This document shows positions 16,645 through 25,423 of a stretch of 64,000 bases of DNA, piece after piece. This DNA is from Dorea sp. CAG:317 (GTDB lineage: Bacteria; Bacillota; Clostridia; Lachnospirales; Lachnospiraceae), in NCBI GenBank assembly GCA_000433535.1, contig FR892666.1, positions 29,272-93,271 of the forward strand. Reading direction: 5' to 3'. The notes beneath the pieces are model-generated. The model was not told the DNA's origin. It saw only the letters and a list, made by a program, of their open reading frames with translations, and did not search any database. The translations under genes and the position numbers were made by a program. Each line of letters begins with the position of its first letter. Position 1 is the first letter of the stretch.

Positions 16645-16830
16645 TTATGCGTCTGGCTCTTTGATGACGATTACTTGTAAGTCCTTGGCTTCGACCAATA
16701 CTTCCTGTTTGCACTTCGGGCAGTAAAGAGGATAGTTTTTTAATACAGTATCCTCTCTGATTTTATTGCGGGTTTTATTTCCGCAAAGAGGGCAATGCAC
16801 CCAATCAGTAATAGCATCCTGCTTACTCAT
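16645..16830 (-). CDS. cysteine-rich KTR domain protein of conjugative elements
   Basis: The 61-residue protein has a zinc-ribbon-like arrangement CPLCGNKTRNKIRED (about residues 13-27) and CPKCKQE (about 39-45), with the KTR signature that names the family. These small proteins are frequent in Tn1549- and Tn916-like elements and have no settled function. The start ATG 16830 overlaps the stop of the upstream gene. A second, broken copy lies at 18994-19056 in the same island. Confidence 0.87.
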   Translation of the reverse strand: MSKQDAITDWVHCPLCGNKTRNKIREDTVLKNYPLYCPKCKQEVLVEAKDLQVIVIKEPDA

Positions 16831-17302
16831 AATTGGCACCTGCCAATTCTTTCTCTAAAAATTGCCTTATATATGGATTGTTTTCCTCGCTCAATGTAGG
16901 TTGAAACGCCATGTAACGGCATTTCTGATACTGCTCACCATCCAACGTAAAGGTATATCCCATTACACACTTCGGATTACAGTCATCGGGATTGATAAGC
17001 CGCTTGCAGACGGATGCTTTCTTGATTTCCTTTTTCACCTTTTCGGGGAGAGTATCAAGAAAACTCTGATATTCCTTTATATGTTCGGGATAAATGCGGA
17101 GTTTCATCCCTGTTTTTCGGGATACGAATGTTGCCAGAGTTCTTTTGCTGCTGTTTAGCACATAGGACACAACATAGCCGCTTTTTTGCAATTTAATGTC
17201 GCACTTACAGCCGTTCTCTGTCAAATACCCATTGATTTGATTTACAAAGTCACGGAAACGCTCATCAACCGTTTCCATAAACATATTAAATTTCTCGTCC
17301 AT
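16823..17302 (-). CDS. hypothetical protein of the accessory island, 159 residues
   Basis: I do not recognise a named family. The protein is soluble, with a long central basic section (about residues 55-95) and cysteines at the C-terminal half (VCKRL, DDCNPKC, KCRYM), suggesting metal binding. It starts at ATG 17302 after the excellent site GGAGGG; a longer frame from 17344 would run into the AraC gene. The stop overlaps the start of the KTR gene, so the two are translationally linked. Confidence 0.75.
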   Translation of the reverse strand: MDEKFNMFMETVDERFRDFVNQINGYLTENGCKCDIKLQKSGYVVSYVLNSSKRTLATFVSRKTGMKLRIYPEHIKEYQSFLDTLPEKVKKEIKKASVCKRLINPDDCNPKCVMGYTFTLDGEQYQKCRYMAFQPTLSEENNPYIRQFLEKELAGANYE

Positions 17303-17313
17303 AAGTCCCTCCG

Positions 17314-18165
17314 TTATCCCTTTTTCTTTGATACGGGTATCCATACCTCATATTGTGCGTTCTGTGGGTCTGGATTTAAGTAAACCTCAATATCGGGGGC
17401 ATTGGCATACTCATATCCAGAGGTGGGAAGCCACTCTGTTATAATCCGCTGCTCCAATTCCTGTATGGACTGGTTTGTACCCGTTCCAGAAAAGATTGCC
17501 CAAGTAGATGCAGGCACGGTATATTCTTCAAACTCACCGCTTGTTTTTGTACTGGAAACGGCAATGAAATATTTCCATTGTTCTTCATCATTGCAGGCAC
17601 TCACGCCCAAAAGCCCCATTGGCGGCGTATCCATCATTCCTGCCAGTTTCTGTATTGTTCCATTTACAGCGGCATCCTGCCACATCTTAGGTACAACCAT
17701 AAAGTTATTTTCGATTTCCTTATCAAGCGGTGCAGATATACCAATAATGCGGAATGCTTCTTTTGTTTCAATTCTATAATTCATTTCTGTCGCTCCTTTC
17801 ACAGCAATTCTAAACACAATGGGGGAAAAAGATTTCACGGATACGCCCCCGTCTTTCACAGATGAGGGGGCTATTCCATGAAAAGACTGGAACGCCCTGT
17901 TAAATGCAGTCGGGGAACGGTAGCCGTACTTCTCTGCAATATCAATAATCCGTTCATCCCCGCCCTGCAAGTCTACTGCCGCTAAAGACATTTTTCTTCT
18001 TCGAATATACTCTGCCAGAGTGATGCCCGCCATATAAGTAAACATCCTCTGGTAGTGATAGGTGGAGCAGCAGGCAATCCGCCCAAGCTGTTCATAGTCA
18101 ATTTCGCCTGTCAAGTGTTCTTCAATATAATTCATGCTTTGGTTTAATCTTTCAACCCATTCCAT
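17314..18165 (-). CDS. AraC-family regulator with GyrI-like effector-binding domain
   Basis: The 283-residue product has two AraC helix-turn-helix motifs in the first 105 residues (QLGRIACCSTYHYQRMFTYM and the IAEKYGYRSPTAFNRAFQ core), followed by a GyrI/BmrR-like small-molecule-binding domain (about 125-280) containing EYTVPASTWAIF. This layout resembles Rob- and MarA-like regulators that respond to drugs or other hydrophobic ligands. AAGGAGG precedes ATG 18165 by a few bases, better than the in-frame start at 18186. It is followed 11 bases later by the unknown 159-residue gene; possible targets are its neighbours. Confidence 0.9.
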   Translation of the reverse strand: MEWVERLNQSMNYIEEHLTGEIDYEQLGRIACCSTYHYQRMFTYMAGITLAEYIRRRKMSLAAVDLQGGDERIIDIAEKYGYRSPTAFNRAFQSFHGIAPSSVKDGGVSVKSFSPIVFRIAVKGATEMNYRIETKEAFRIIGISAPLDKEIENNFMVVPKMWQDAAVNGTIQKLAGMMDTPPMGLLGVSACNDEEQWKYFIAVSSTKTSGEFEEYTVPASTWAIFSGTGTNQSIQELEQRIITEWLPTSGYEYANAPDIEVYLNPDPQNAQYEVWIPVSKKKG

Positions 18166-18283
18166 GAGATACCTCCTTATCCGCACATATTGTGCTTTAT
18201 GGACATAAATTCGCCTTTATTATTATAAGGCTTATTCTTAAATTTTTCCTCTCTATCCTTGCACAAAAAAGAGAGGCGGCTAT

Positions 18284-18991
18284 TCAGTAATTGATATTTG
18301 CTTTTCTGGCTTGGCTACATAAGTCACGAGTGGACAGCGTGTAGCTTTTTCCGTCTTTGATAAAATGTGTCCCACACTGCCGAAACTCAAAATGTACTTT
18401 ATGGGTGATACATTGCTCCCGTATGGCAAGTACCCAGGCATAATCAAGCGGTCTGGCGTTTCTGTCTGATTCGCCGCCGACTACGACTAATTCAACATTA
18501 TCAAGATAGGCGGCAAGATTTATTTTCTCAATCAATGGCTGGCAGATAATATTTTTATGTTTGATTGGCAGTTCATTGAAAATGGAAAGCCTGTAATCGG
18601 CTCTGTCTTGATTTTCCACCGTACAACCAACCGTAACATTCTCGTATCCATCGTTCCAGTCCTCTGGGATACAATCCATAAACCGTTCAATACGCTTTGT
18701 CAGAAATAGAAAGTGCAGGTCAGAACGCTCCCATATCATCCGCCAACATTCAAAACGCCATTCATCGGCTTCCTCAACAAGAAAATCCGTGGAAAAGCAA
18801 AGATATACGGTCTGTCCCGATTTGATTTTATATGCTCCCGATTTGTTTTTAGCAATGGGGGCGTAGAAGTTATCTGTCTTTACAACATTGTTCGTATCAA
18901 TCCCACGCTTGAAGTCGCCTTTATGAATGTAACAGTATTTGCATCCCTCGCTATGTTTGTGGCAGCCACGCCACGGATTCCACATTGCCAT
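18284..18991 (-). CDS. DUF5131 (phage Gp37/Gp68-like) protein
   Basis: The 235-residue protein begins MAMWNPWRGCHKHSEGCKYC, with the Cys cluster CxxxxxxCxxC typical of DUF5131, and continues with SDFLVEEADEWR, FLFLTKRIERF and VGGES motifs. The family resembles radical-SAM-like or Fe-S proteins and is found on phages and mobile elements; its reaction is unknown. ATG 18991 has GAGG with an eight-base spacer. Its start lies in the wreck of a KTR gene, so it was probably placed here by a recombination joint. Confidence 0.87.
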   Translation of the reverse strand: MAMWNPWRGCHKHSEGCKYCYIHKGDFKRGIDTNNVVKTDNFYAPIAKNKSGAYKIKSGQTVYLCFSTDFLVEEADEWRFECWRMIWERSDLHFLFLTKRIERFMDCIPEDWNDGYENVTVGCTVENQDRADYRLSIFNELPIKHKNIICQPLIEKINLAAYLDNVELVVVGGESDRNARPLDYAWVLAIREQCITHKVHFEFRQCGTHFIKDGKSYTLSTRDLCSQARKANINY

Positions 18992-18993
18992 TT

Positions 18994-19056
18994 TTATAAC
19001 CTCACATTCCCGCAGACAGGGCAGCGTACCCACTCTGCTCTATTGTTTATATCCAT
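18994..19056 (-). pseudogene. truncated cysteine-rich KTR gene
   Basis: The 20-codon frame MDINNRAEWVRCPVCGN then stops. It matches the start of the intact KTR protein at 16.6-16.8 kb (DWVHCPLCGN). The break falls where the DUF5131 gene begins, so the rest was lost when that gene joined. Confidence 0.75.
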
Positions 19057-20039
19057 AAGATGACAAACTGCTGGATATCGGACTCTGGTATCCAAGTCGT
19101 ACCCAGACGGACGGCGATTTCCGCTGCAGAGAGGTCTTTCGGGATGACCTGCTTCAAGGCTTCCACATTAAGTGTTAGGGCGGGGTCGGACTTCGCCGCT
19201 ATCTCCGCAACTTTCAGCTTCTCCCGCACATCGCCCGACAGGTATTCGTCTGCAGCGACATACCGTGCAGGCTCGGTGTTCGGCACACGGAAGATAACGC
19301 CCTGCAATTCCGTGACGATTTCCTCCTGCGTTTTGCCTGTGAGCTGTGCCATATAGCCAAGGTCAACACGGGCTTTTTCCCCGATGGAGAGTGCAAGGGC
19401 TTCGCTTGCCGTTTCCACGGAAGTAATTTCACGATGGGGCTTTATCGTCCGCTTGGTGAACATATCCGCCTTGCGTTTGAAATTGCCCTCGTCATCAAGC
19501 ACTTCAAGGGAACACAAAAGGAAATAGCTCTCATCGGCGGCAAAGGCAAGATAATTCCCTCGGTTGTTGATTAGCCCGTATTTCTGGGTGAACGCATCAT
19601 AGAGCCGATTAAGGTTTTCCTGCTCGGTGCTTATCACTTCATCGGGGTAGTCGTTGGTCTGGTACTCGATAAGGCTGCGTACACTGTCCCGTATCTCAAG
19701 CAGCCCTTTGACACGGTTTGCCGCCGTCATGGAGAGCGTGGCAGGGGTCATGCGGTCATTCTCTCGGAAGTAAATCTGACCGTTTACCAGAGTATAGGAG
19801 AAGTTCCGCACATTGGGGTCGGCAGGGATGGAATTATCCTGCTCATCGGAAATCTGGTCGATTTCGCTTTCGTACTCTGGTATCTCGCCGTTTATCCGCT
19901 GCATGGCTTCGTGTAGAAGCTCGGAAAGGGGTCTGTCCTTGTCTGCTTTGCAGGCAGGCTCTAACTTCCCGAAGCGTGTACTTTCCATCTGCATCGTGCC
20001 AAGCACCATCTCTGGATGCTGCACAAAATAACTGTTCAT
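19047..20039 (-). pseudogene. fragment of a conjugative-element SNF2-type helicase / N6-adenine methylase
   Basis: The 330-residue frame starts NSYFVQHPEMVLG, a segment that in Tn1549-like elements lies in the middle of a very long (over 2000-residue) helicase/DNA methylase. The reading frame continues upstream of its ATG (GTNTDDIT) until about 20063, where it meets the RlmD tail. The other end stops abruptly at LGTTWIPESDIQQF. Both ends of the parent protein are missing, so this is not a functional gene. The stretch is visibly richer in G and C than its neighbours. Confidence 0.85.
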
Positions 20040-21673
20040 GGTGATGTCATCCGTATTGGTACCGCATTGGGAGCATCATACATCGGCAATCCTAAATCCC
20101 GTTTTACCTCTGCGATATATGCGGTATGTACTTTGAAGCCGTATTTTGCTTCTATGTACTCCTTAATCATTTTGTAGGTAACTCGCTCTTTCGGCTTGTA
20201 TGCTTCGGCTCTCTTGGCGATATTATCAAGTGGCACTTTGCCCTCACCCTCGCCAAACTCCACTTTTACGTTGATTACGCTGTCGGGTTTTTTGTGGGAA
20301 AGCATTACAACCGTTTCCACATGCACCGTATTCGGGAATAAATCAACGCATGCTATCTTTTCCACTTTATATCCGCGCCCCTGAAGCATCTCCAGATCTC
20401 TTGCAAGACTGGTTGGTTTGCAGGCGATATAAACCATCCGGTTTACGCCAAAGTCAATGATCTTTCGAAGTGCTTTTGGGTTCACACCATCTCTTGGAGG
20501 ATCTAACATGATGAGATCCGGAACTTCTCCCAGCTCATCGATCACTTTCAACACATCCCCTGCCCAGAACTTACAGTTTTCAAGTCCGTTAAGCTGTGCA
20601 TTTTCTCTGGCTGCTTCCACCGCTTCTTCTATAATCTCCACACCGACCACTTTCTTGGCTACCGGCGCAAGAATCTGGGCAATCGTTCCGGTTCCGCTGT
20701 ACAGATCGAAGACAACTCTGTCTTTCGTATCCCCCATATATTCACGTGCCTTTTCATACAAGATTTCTGCTCCAAGGGAATTGGTCTGGAAGAAGGAAAA
20801 CGGAGTAATCTTGAATTTTAAGCCAAGGAGTTCTTCATAGAAATATCCCTGTCCGTACAAAATCTCTGTGCCTTCATCCTTGACCACATCTGCAACACTG
20901 TTATTGGTTGTATGCAATATTCCGGCAATCTTTCCATCCAAAGAAAGACAGCACAGAGCCTTCACCCATTTTTCCAGATAATCATTCATTTCTTTCTCTG
21001 TGGCACAATCTCTGCCATCTGTTGTCACAAGATCAATCAGTATTTCTCCTGTCTTCACTGCTTTTCTCACAAGTAGATGGCGGAAATATCCGGTATGACG
21101 CATCCGATGATAATAGGGAAGCCCGCTTCTTCTGGAAGCTTCCAATGTACAGGTTAAAATCTTCCGGTAATCTTCATCCACAATCTGACAATGTTCTACA
21201 TTTACAATGTCATGAAAACTCCCTCTCTTATGCATACCAAGCGCAAGAGGACCATCTTTGTATTCATCCCCGAAGGAAAATTCCATTTTATTTCGATAGG
21301 CAAATACCACTGGGCTCGGACACACACCTTCCCACACATAATCGCCTTCCACCGCCTCATCCATCATGGCTTTCACTTGCTGTTCTTTCAGACGGAGCTG
21401 TTCTTCGTAAGGAAGATTCTGGTATGTGCATCCACCACATTCTCCAAAATGCGGACAGGATGACGGAATTTCTGTCGGCGCTTTCTCAAGCACCTCAAGA
21501 ATTCTTCCCTCTGCCTTTTCCTTGCGGATTTTATTTACAGAAAACCGAACTTTCTGTCCCACAAGTCCGTTTTTCACAACTACGATCTTATCTTCTTCTG
21601 TAAGCCGAATTTTTCCCTTATTAGGAAAATCCACCGACTCTATGACACCTTCATATACCTGTCCCTTTTTCAT
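20036..21673 (-). CDS. rlmD: 23S rRNA (uracil-C5)-methyltransferase with element-type C-terminal tail
   Basis: The 545-residue protein has a TRAM domain (1-60), Fe-S cysteines 73, 79, 82 and 162, a SAM site DLYSGTGT (323-330), DPPRDG (391-396) and the catalytic Cys 418 in ACKPTS. It methylates a uridine of 23S rRNA. From about residue 461 it continues into an extra tail that ends VYDAPNA-like at MYDAPNAV and then a short foreign end (PIRMTSP). The tail has a second, broken copy at 13.8 kb, so it is likely contributed by an integrated element. The RumA/RlmD 3' end is a known integration hot spot. Enzyme core is intact. Confidence 0.9.
   Translation of the reverse strand: MKKGQVYEGVIESVDFPNKGKIRLTEEDKIVVVKNGLVGQKVRFSVNKIRKEKAEGRILEVLEKAPTEIPSSCPHFGECGGCTYQNLPYEEQLRLKEQQVKAMMDEAVEGDYVWEGVCPSPVVFAYRNKMEFSFGDEYKDGPLALGMHKRGSFHDIVNVEHCQIVDEDYRKILTCTLEASRRSGLPYYHRMRHTGYFRHLLVRKAVKTGEILIDLVTTDGRDCATEKEMNDYLEKWVKALCCLSLDGKIAGILHTTNNSVADVVKDEGTEILYGQGYFYEELLGLKFKITPFSFFQTNSLGAEILYEKAREYMGDTKDRVVFDLYSGTGTIAQILAPVAKKVVGVEIIEEAVEAARENAQLNGLENCKFWAGDVLKVIDELGEVPDLIMLDPPRDGVNPKALRKIIDFGVNRMVYIACKPTSLARDLEMLQGRGYKVEKIACVDLFPNTVHVETVVMLSHKKPDSVINVKVEFGEGEGKVPLDNIAKRAEAYKPKERVTYKMIKEYIEAKYGFKVHTAYIAEVKRDLGLPMYDAPNAVPIRMTSP
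20060..20066. other. deletion or recombination joint between rlmD tail and element helicase fragment
   Basis: Up to MYDAPNA the minus-strand sequence matches the RlmD-tail family; from about GGTACC (20058-20063) onward it reads GTNTDDITMNSYFVQ in another frame, which matches the element helicase. The position is approximate, within about ten bases. Confidence 0.6.
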
Positions 21674-21696
21674 ATGTTCTATAACCTTTCCTGTTT

Positions 21697-22620
21697 TTAT
21701 TCTTTATACTTTGCGATCAAGATTGTTCCGGCGCGCTTCACCTGTATATGATCAATACTCTTTATATACTTGTTGAATTGTGAATATCCGTAATCATTAA
21801 TCTTGAAATCTTTGAATTTCTCATATGCCCGGTTTCCCAGTGTACTAAGTTCTATACCTGAAGCACCGGAGGCTTTCACAATCTGAAGCAGATATTTATC
21901 CACATCTGCCTTCTGTCTTCGATCCTCACGAAGGGCAACCGCAACAAAATTTCCCTTCTTTACAAGTTCTATTTTTTCAAACTCTTCCAAAAATTTTGAC
22001 AACATATTATATCCGTAACTTCGCACATCAAAATCCGGGTGAAGACTTACAAGACGGCTTCCCACTTCTCCAAGTCCGGTCGTTTTATTATTGTCTTGAT
22101 TTTCAAGGATCATTTTAATAATATCCTCTTCAATCTTCTCTTTCTTAATAGAATCACCGGAGCCCTGTGCCGTACCGGGAGCCTGCTCATTTAAGAGGTT
22201 CTCCAGAATCGTAAATTTATCACATGCTTTTCGAAATGGTTCCGGCGTCTTATTCTCTCCCATTCCGATCACTATCTTACCGCTTTCTCTGAGTCTGCTT
22301 ACAAGTCGGGTAAAATCACTGTCACTGGATACGATACAGAAGCCATCTACTTCTTGAGTATATAATATATCCATAGCGTCAATGATCATTGCCGAATCAG
22401 TTGCATTCTTCCCTTGTGTATAACTAAACTGCTGAATCGGTGTGATCGAATTCTTCAACAGTTCATCCTTCCAGCTGGAATGCTGGGTGCTGGTCCAATC
22501 TCCATAAATTCTCTTGTATGTGATATTTCCATATTTTGATAGTTCTGTTAATATCGGTTTTATATATTTTGCCGATACATTATCCGCATCAATCAATAAC
22601 GCAAAACACTGTCCGTCCAT
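21697..22620 (-). CDS. NYN-domain RNase with C-terminal OST-HTH/LOTUS repeats
   Basis: The 307-residue protein starts with a NYN/PIN-like nuclease domain: LLIDADN (residues 8-14), KNATDSAMIIDAMD and VSSDSDFTRL supply the acidic metal-binding residues. Two OST-HTH/LOTUS-type units follow (about 150-225 and 235-307; GYNMLSKFLEE and GYSQFNKYIKS), which in other proteins bind RNA. It is likely a sequence- or structure-guided RNase, but no bacterial target is established. GAGGAG precedes ATG 22620; the longer frame to 22707 runs through the upstream terminator. It lies just upstream of rlmD. Confidence 0.9.
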   Translation of the reverse strand: MDGQCFALLIDADNVSAKYIKPILTELSKYGNITYKRIYGDWTSTQHSSWKDELLKNSITPIQQFSYTQGKNATDSAMIIDAMDILYTQEVDGFCIVSSDSDFTRLVSRLRESGKIVIGMGENKTPEPFRKACDKFTILENLLNEQAPGTAQGSGDSIKKEKIEEDIIKMILENQDNNKTTGLGEVGSRLVSLHPDFDVRSYGYNMLSKFLEEFEKIELVKKGNFVAVALREDRRQKADVDKYLLQIVKASGASGIELSTLGNRAYEKFKDFKINDYGYSQFNKYIKSIDHIQVKRAGTILIAKYKE

Positions 22621-22669
22621 TTTTCTCCTCTTTTCTGTCTTCTCACAGTGAACTAAGATGCTCTTACAA

Positions 22670-22730
22670 GACAAGAAAAAGCAGGTCGGAGACCTTCTGA
22701 TTCCCATCGGCTTCGAACCTGCTTTTCATT
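22670..22730 (-). terminator. terminator after the small membrane protein gene
   Basis: AAAAGCAGGT pairs with ACCTGCTTTTT around a long loop on the minus strand, followed by CTTGTCTTGT. Confidence 0.75.
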
Positions 22731-22754
22731 CTTTTACATCTTGTGATTTGTCAC

Positions 22755-22997
22755 TTATACCTGATCTTCATCATTGAAGAAATCATCATCAAAATCGTCT
22801 TCGAAATCTTCTTCAAAATCTTCCAGATAGTCCGGTGTAAAGAAACAGTACACTGCATAAGCAATTGCTGCGATTGCTGCTACTGTACCAACGATAGCAA
22901 GCGCCCACAGAACCGTCTTACCGTGTTTATCCTCTTCTTTTTTATTCACAAGCTCATTTAATTTTGTTGCTGCAATGAAATCTTCTACTTTGCTCAT
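22755..22997 (-). CDS. small single-span membrane protein with acidic tail, 80 residues
   Basis: The protein starts at ATG 22997, with AAAGGA upstream. A soluble N-terminus of about 25 residues is followed by one membrane segment (about 28-53) and a C-terminal tail of about 25 residues that is almost all Asp, Glu and Phe. I do not recognise a named family. The acidic end would bind cations or basic partners if it lies outside the cell. It has a strong terminator, so it is likely a unit of its own. Confidence 0.75.
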   Translation of the reverse strand: MSKVEDFIAATKLNELVNKKEEDKHGKTVLWALAIVGTVAAIAAIAYAVYCFFTPDYLEDFEEDFEDDFDDDFFNDEDQV

Positions 22998-23138
22998 GTT
23001 TTCACGTCCTTTCCCGCACTCTTTTACAAGTCGAATCATTTTATTTATTATAACACTATCGTTTTCGGATTACTACATTTTTCAGAGAAAATTATTTAGG
23101 GAAAATTATTATTTACTGAAAATTATATATTTCAGAAG

Positions 23139-25388
23139 TTATATTTTCACCAGCTTCGCAAATGCGGCAAACATTTTCTTTGTTCCTGCTGTGTCAAATG
23201 CTACAGTCACCTCATAATCTCTGCCGCCTTCTACGATCGCTGTCACTGTCCCTTCTCCGAATTTTATATGACGCACACGATCCCCTGTTCCGTAATCCAG
23301 CCCTTTACCGGAAGGTTTTCCGAAAGATCTTGCCGGTGCCTGAGAATACGGTGCCGATCCGCCAAAAGGTTTTGCCTTAAATGCCTGCTTTGCCTGCATG
23401 TAAGCGCTCACTTTCACTTCCGGTTCTTCTTTCTCCTTTGTAAAAACCGCCCCGGTTGATAACAGCTCCATTGGAATCTCTTTTAAAAACCGTGACATTT
23501 TATTATACTGCGTTTCTCCGCGAATCATACGTCTTCTTGCGCAGGTCAAGGTCAGTTCCTTCTCCGCTCGTGTAATTCCAACGTAGCAGAGCCTTCGCTC
23601 TTCTTCTACTTCCTCCGGATCATCTGACGTGATTGTCATATAGCTTGGAAATAGTCCATCTTCCATTCCTGCCAGATAAACATTGGGAAACTCAAGCCCT
23701 TTGGCACTATGTAAAGTCATAAGCACTACATAATCTGTATCTTCATCCAAACTGTCAATGTCTGCCACCAGCGCCACTTCTTCCAAAAATCCGCTCAAAG
23801 ATGCGGGTTCGTTCCGGTCTTCACAATCCTCTTCGTAAGCAGCCACTTTACTGAGAAGCTCGTCGATATTTTCAATTCTTGTCTCGGCTTCTACCATATC
23901 CTCCGCCTGGAGGCTCTCAATATATCCGGTTTCTTCAATGATTTCTTTCAAAAGATCTGAGATGCTCATATCCTCCGCATCCGTTTTAAAGTGTTCGATC
24001 AGCGCCACAAAAGACTCCAATTTGGAAGCACCTCTTCCGATATTCGGAATCAGGTCCACCGCGCGAAGCGCATCATAAAAACCAATATTATACGCCGCTG
24101 CATAATCCTGCACACGGTTAATGCTTGTCAGACCAATTCCCCTCTTCGGCACATTGACAATACGTCGAACAGCCAGATCGTCCTTCCCATTATCTACGGT
24201 TTTCAGGTAAGCAAGCAGATCTTTAATTTCCCGTCTTGCATAGAAATTGATACCGCCAACAATCTTATACGGAATATTCGCGGTGACAAATTTTTCTTCA
24301 AACAAACGAGACTGTGCGTTTGTTCTGTAAAGAATTACATTGTCATGATAACTATATTCTTGCTCTCTTACTCGCTTTCGAATGTCATCTACAATATATT
24401 CTGCCTCATCATATGCAGAATCAAACTGCCGGAACTGAATTTTTTCTCCCTCTCCGTTATCGGTCCACAACGTTTTATCTTTTCGTCCTGCATTATTTCT
24501 GATCACTGCATTGGCTGCATTCAAAATATTACTTGTGGATCGATAGTTTTGCTCCAGCTTGATCACCTTGGCATCTTCAAAATACCGCTCAAAATTAAGG
24601 ATATTTTTTATATTGGCGCCCCGGAATTTGTAAATGGACTGATCATCATCACCGACTACGCAGAGATTCCGGTACTTCGATGCCAAAAGTCTTACCAATT
24701 CAAACTGCACTGTATTGGTATCCTGATACTCATCCACCATAATATAGCGAAAACGTTCCTGATAATATTCCAGCACATCCGCCTGCGTCTGGAACAATTG
24801 CACGGTCTTGATAAGAAGATCGTCAAAATCAAGTGCATTGTTCGCTTTTAACTGTTTCTCATATTCCTCATACACTTCTGCAATCTTGCGCTGGCTAAAA
24901 TCCCCTCCGGCATTCAATCGGAATTCCTCCGGTGTCACCAGTTCATTTTTTGCATGAGATACTGCTGCCAGAAGTGCGCGCTCCTTATAGATCTTCGTGT
25001 CAATCTGAAGAAGCTTGCACACATCTTTCATTAATGTCTTCTGATCATCCGCATCATAAATCGTAAAGTTCGTATCATATCCAAGCAAAGAAATGTGTCT
25101 CCTTAAGATTCTTACACACATTGAATGGAACGTGCTCACCCAGATGCTCTCCGAGCCGAACCCCACCAGTCTGTCCACTCGCTCCCGCATCTCTCCTGCC
25201 GCCTTGTTCGTAAATGTAATTGCCAGAATATTCCACGGATTCACGCCCTTCTCTTCGATTAAATATGCGATTCTATGCGTCAGCACTCTTGTTTTCCCCG
25301 AGCCGGCTCCGGCAAGAATCAGAAGCGGTCCCTCTGTATAATATACTGCTTCCCTCTGTGGTTCATTTAATGTGTCGTAAATACTCAA
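23139..25388 (-). CDS. pcrA: ATP-dependent DNA helicase PcrA (UvrD/Rep family)
   Basis: The 749-residue product is a superfamily 1A helicase with motifs in order: Q-motif LNEPQREAV, Walker A LAGAGSGKT, TFTNKAA, DEYQDTN, GDDDQSIYKFRGA, LEQNYRS, LMTLHSAKGLEF and VGITRAEKEL. Cells use it to clear RecA and collided complexes and in excision repair. The C-terminus ends in a Tudor-like segment (GDRVRHIKFGEGTV). It starts at TTG 25388, behind AAAGGA. It stands between the small membrane gene and the desulfidase gene. Confidence 0.97.
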   Translation of the reverse strand: MSIYDTLNEPQREAVYYTEGPLLILAGAGSGKTRVLTHRIAYLIEEKGVNPWNILAITFTNKAAGEMRERVDRLVGFGSESIWVSTFHSMCVRILRRHISLLGYDTNFTIYDADDQKTLMKDVCKLLQIDTKIYKERALLAAVSHAKNELVTPEEFRLNAGGDFSQRKIAEVYEEYEKQLKANNALDFDDLLIKTVQLFQTQADVLEYYQERFRYIMVDEYQDTNTVQFELVRLLASKYRNLCVVGDDDQSIYKFRGANIKNILNFERYFEDAKVIKLEQNYRSTSNILNAANAVIRNNAGRKDKTLWTDNGEGEKIQFRQFDSAYDEAEYIVDDIRKRVREQEYSYHDNVILYRTNAQSRLFEEKFVTANIPYKIVGGINFYARREIKDLLAYLKTVDNGKDDLAVRRIVNVPKRGIGLTSINRVQDYAAAYNIGFYDALRAVDLIPNIGRGASKLESFVALIEHFKTDAEDMSISDLLKEIIEETGYIESLQAEDMVEAETRIENIDELLSKVAAYEEDCEDRNEPASLSGFLEEVALVADIDSLDEDTDYVVLMTLHSAKGLEFPNVYLAGMEDGLFPSYMTITSDDPEEVEEERRLCYVGITRAEKELTLTCARRRMIRGETQYNKMSRFLKEIPMELLSTGAVFTKEKEEPEVKVSAYMQAKQAFKAKPFGGSAPYSQAPARSFGKPSGKGLDYGTGDRVRHIKFGEGTVTAIVEGGRDYEVTVAFDTAGTKKMFAAFAKLVKI

Positions 25389-25423
25389 GTCAACAATTCC
25401 TTTCTATCATTTATCTTCCATTC

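Noticed and set aside
20908..21603. Plus-strand open frame of 231 codons
   Set aside because: It lies wholly antisense to rlmD, with no promoter or ribosome site.
23991..24851. Long plus-strand open frame of 286 codons
   Set aside because: It is antisense to the conserved pcrA gene, lacks a ribosome site and gives a Cys/Ile/Phe-rich product typical of a shadow frame.
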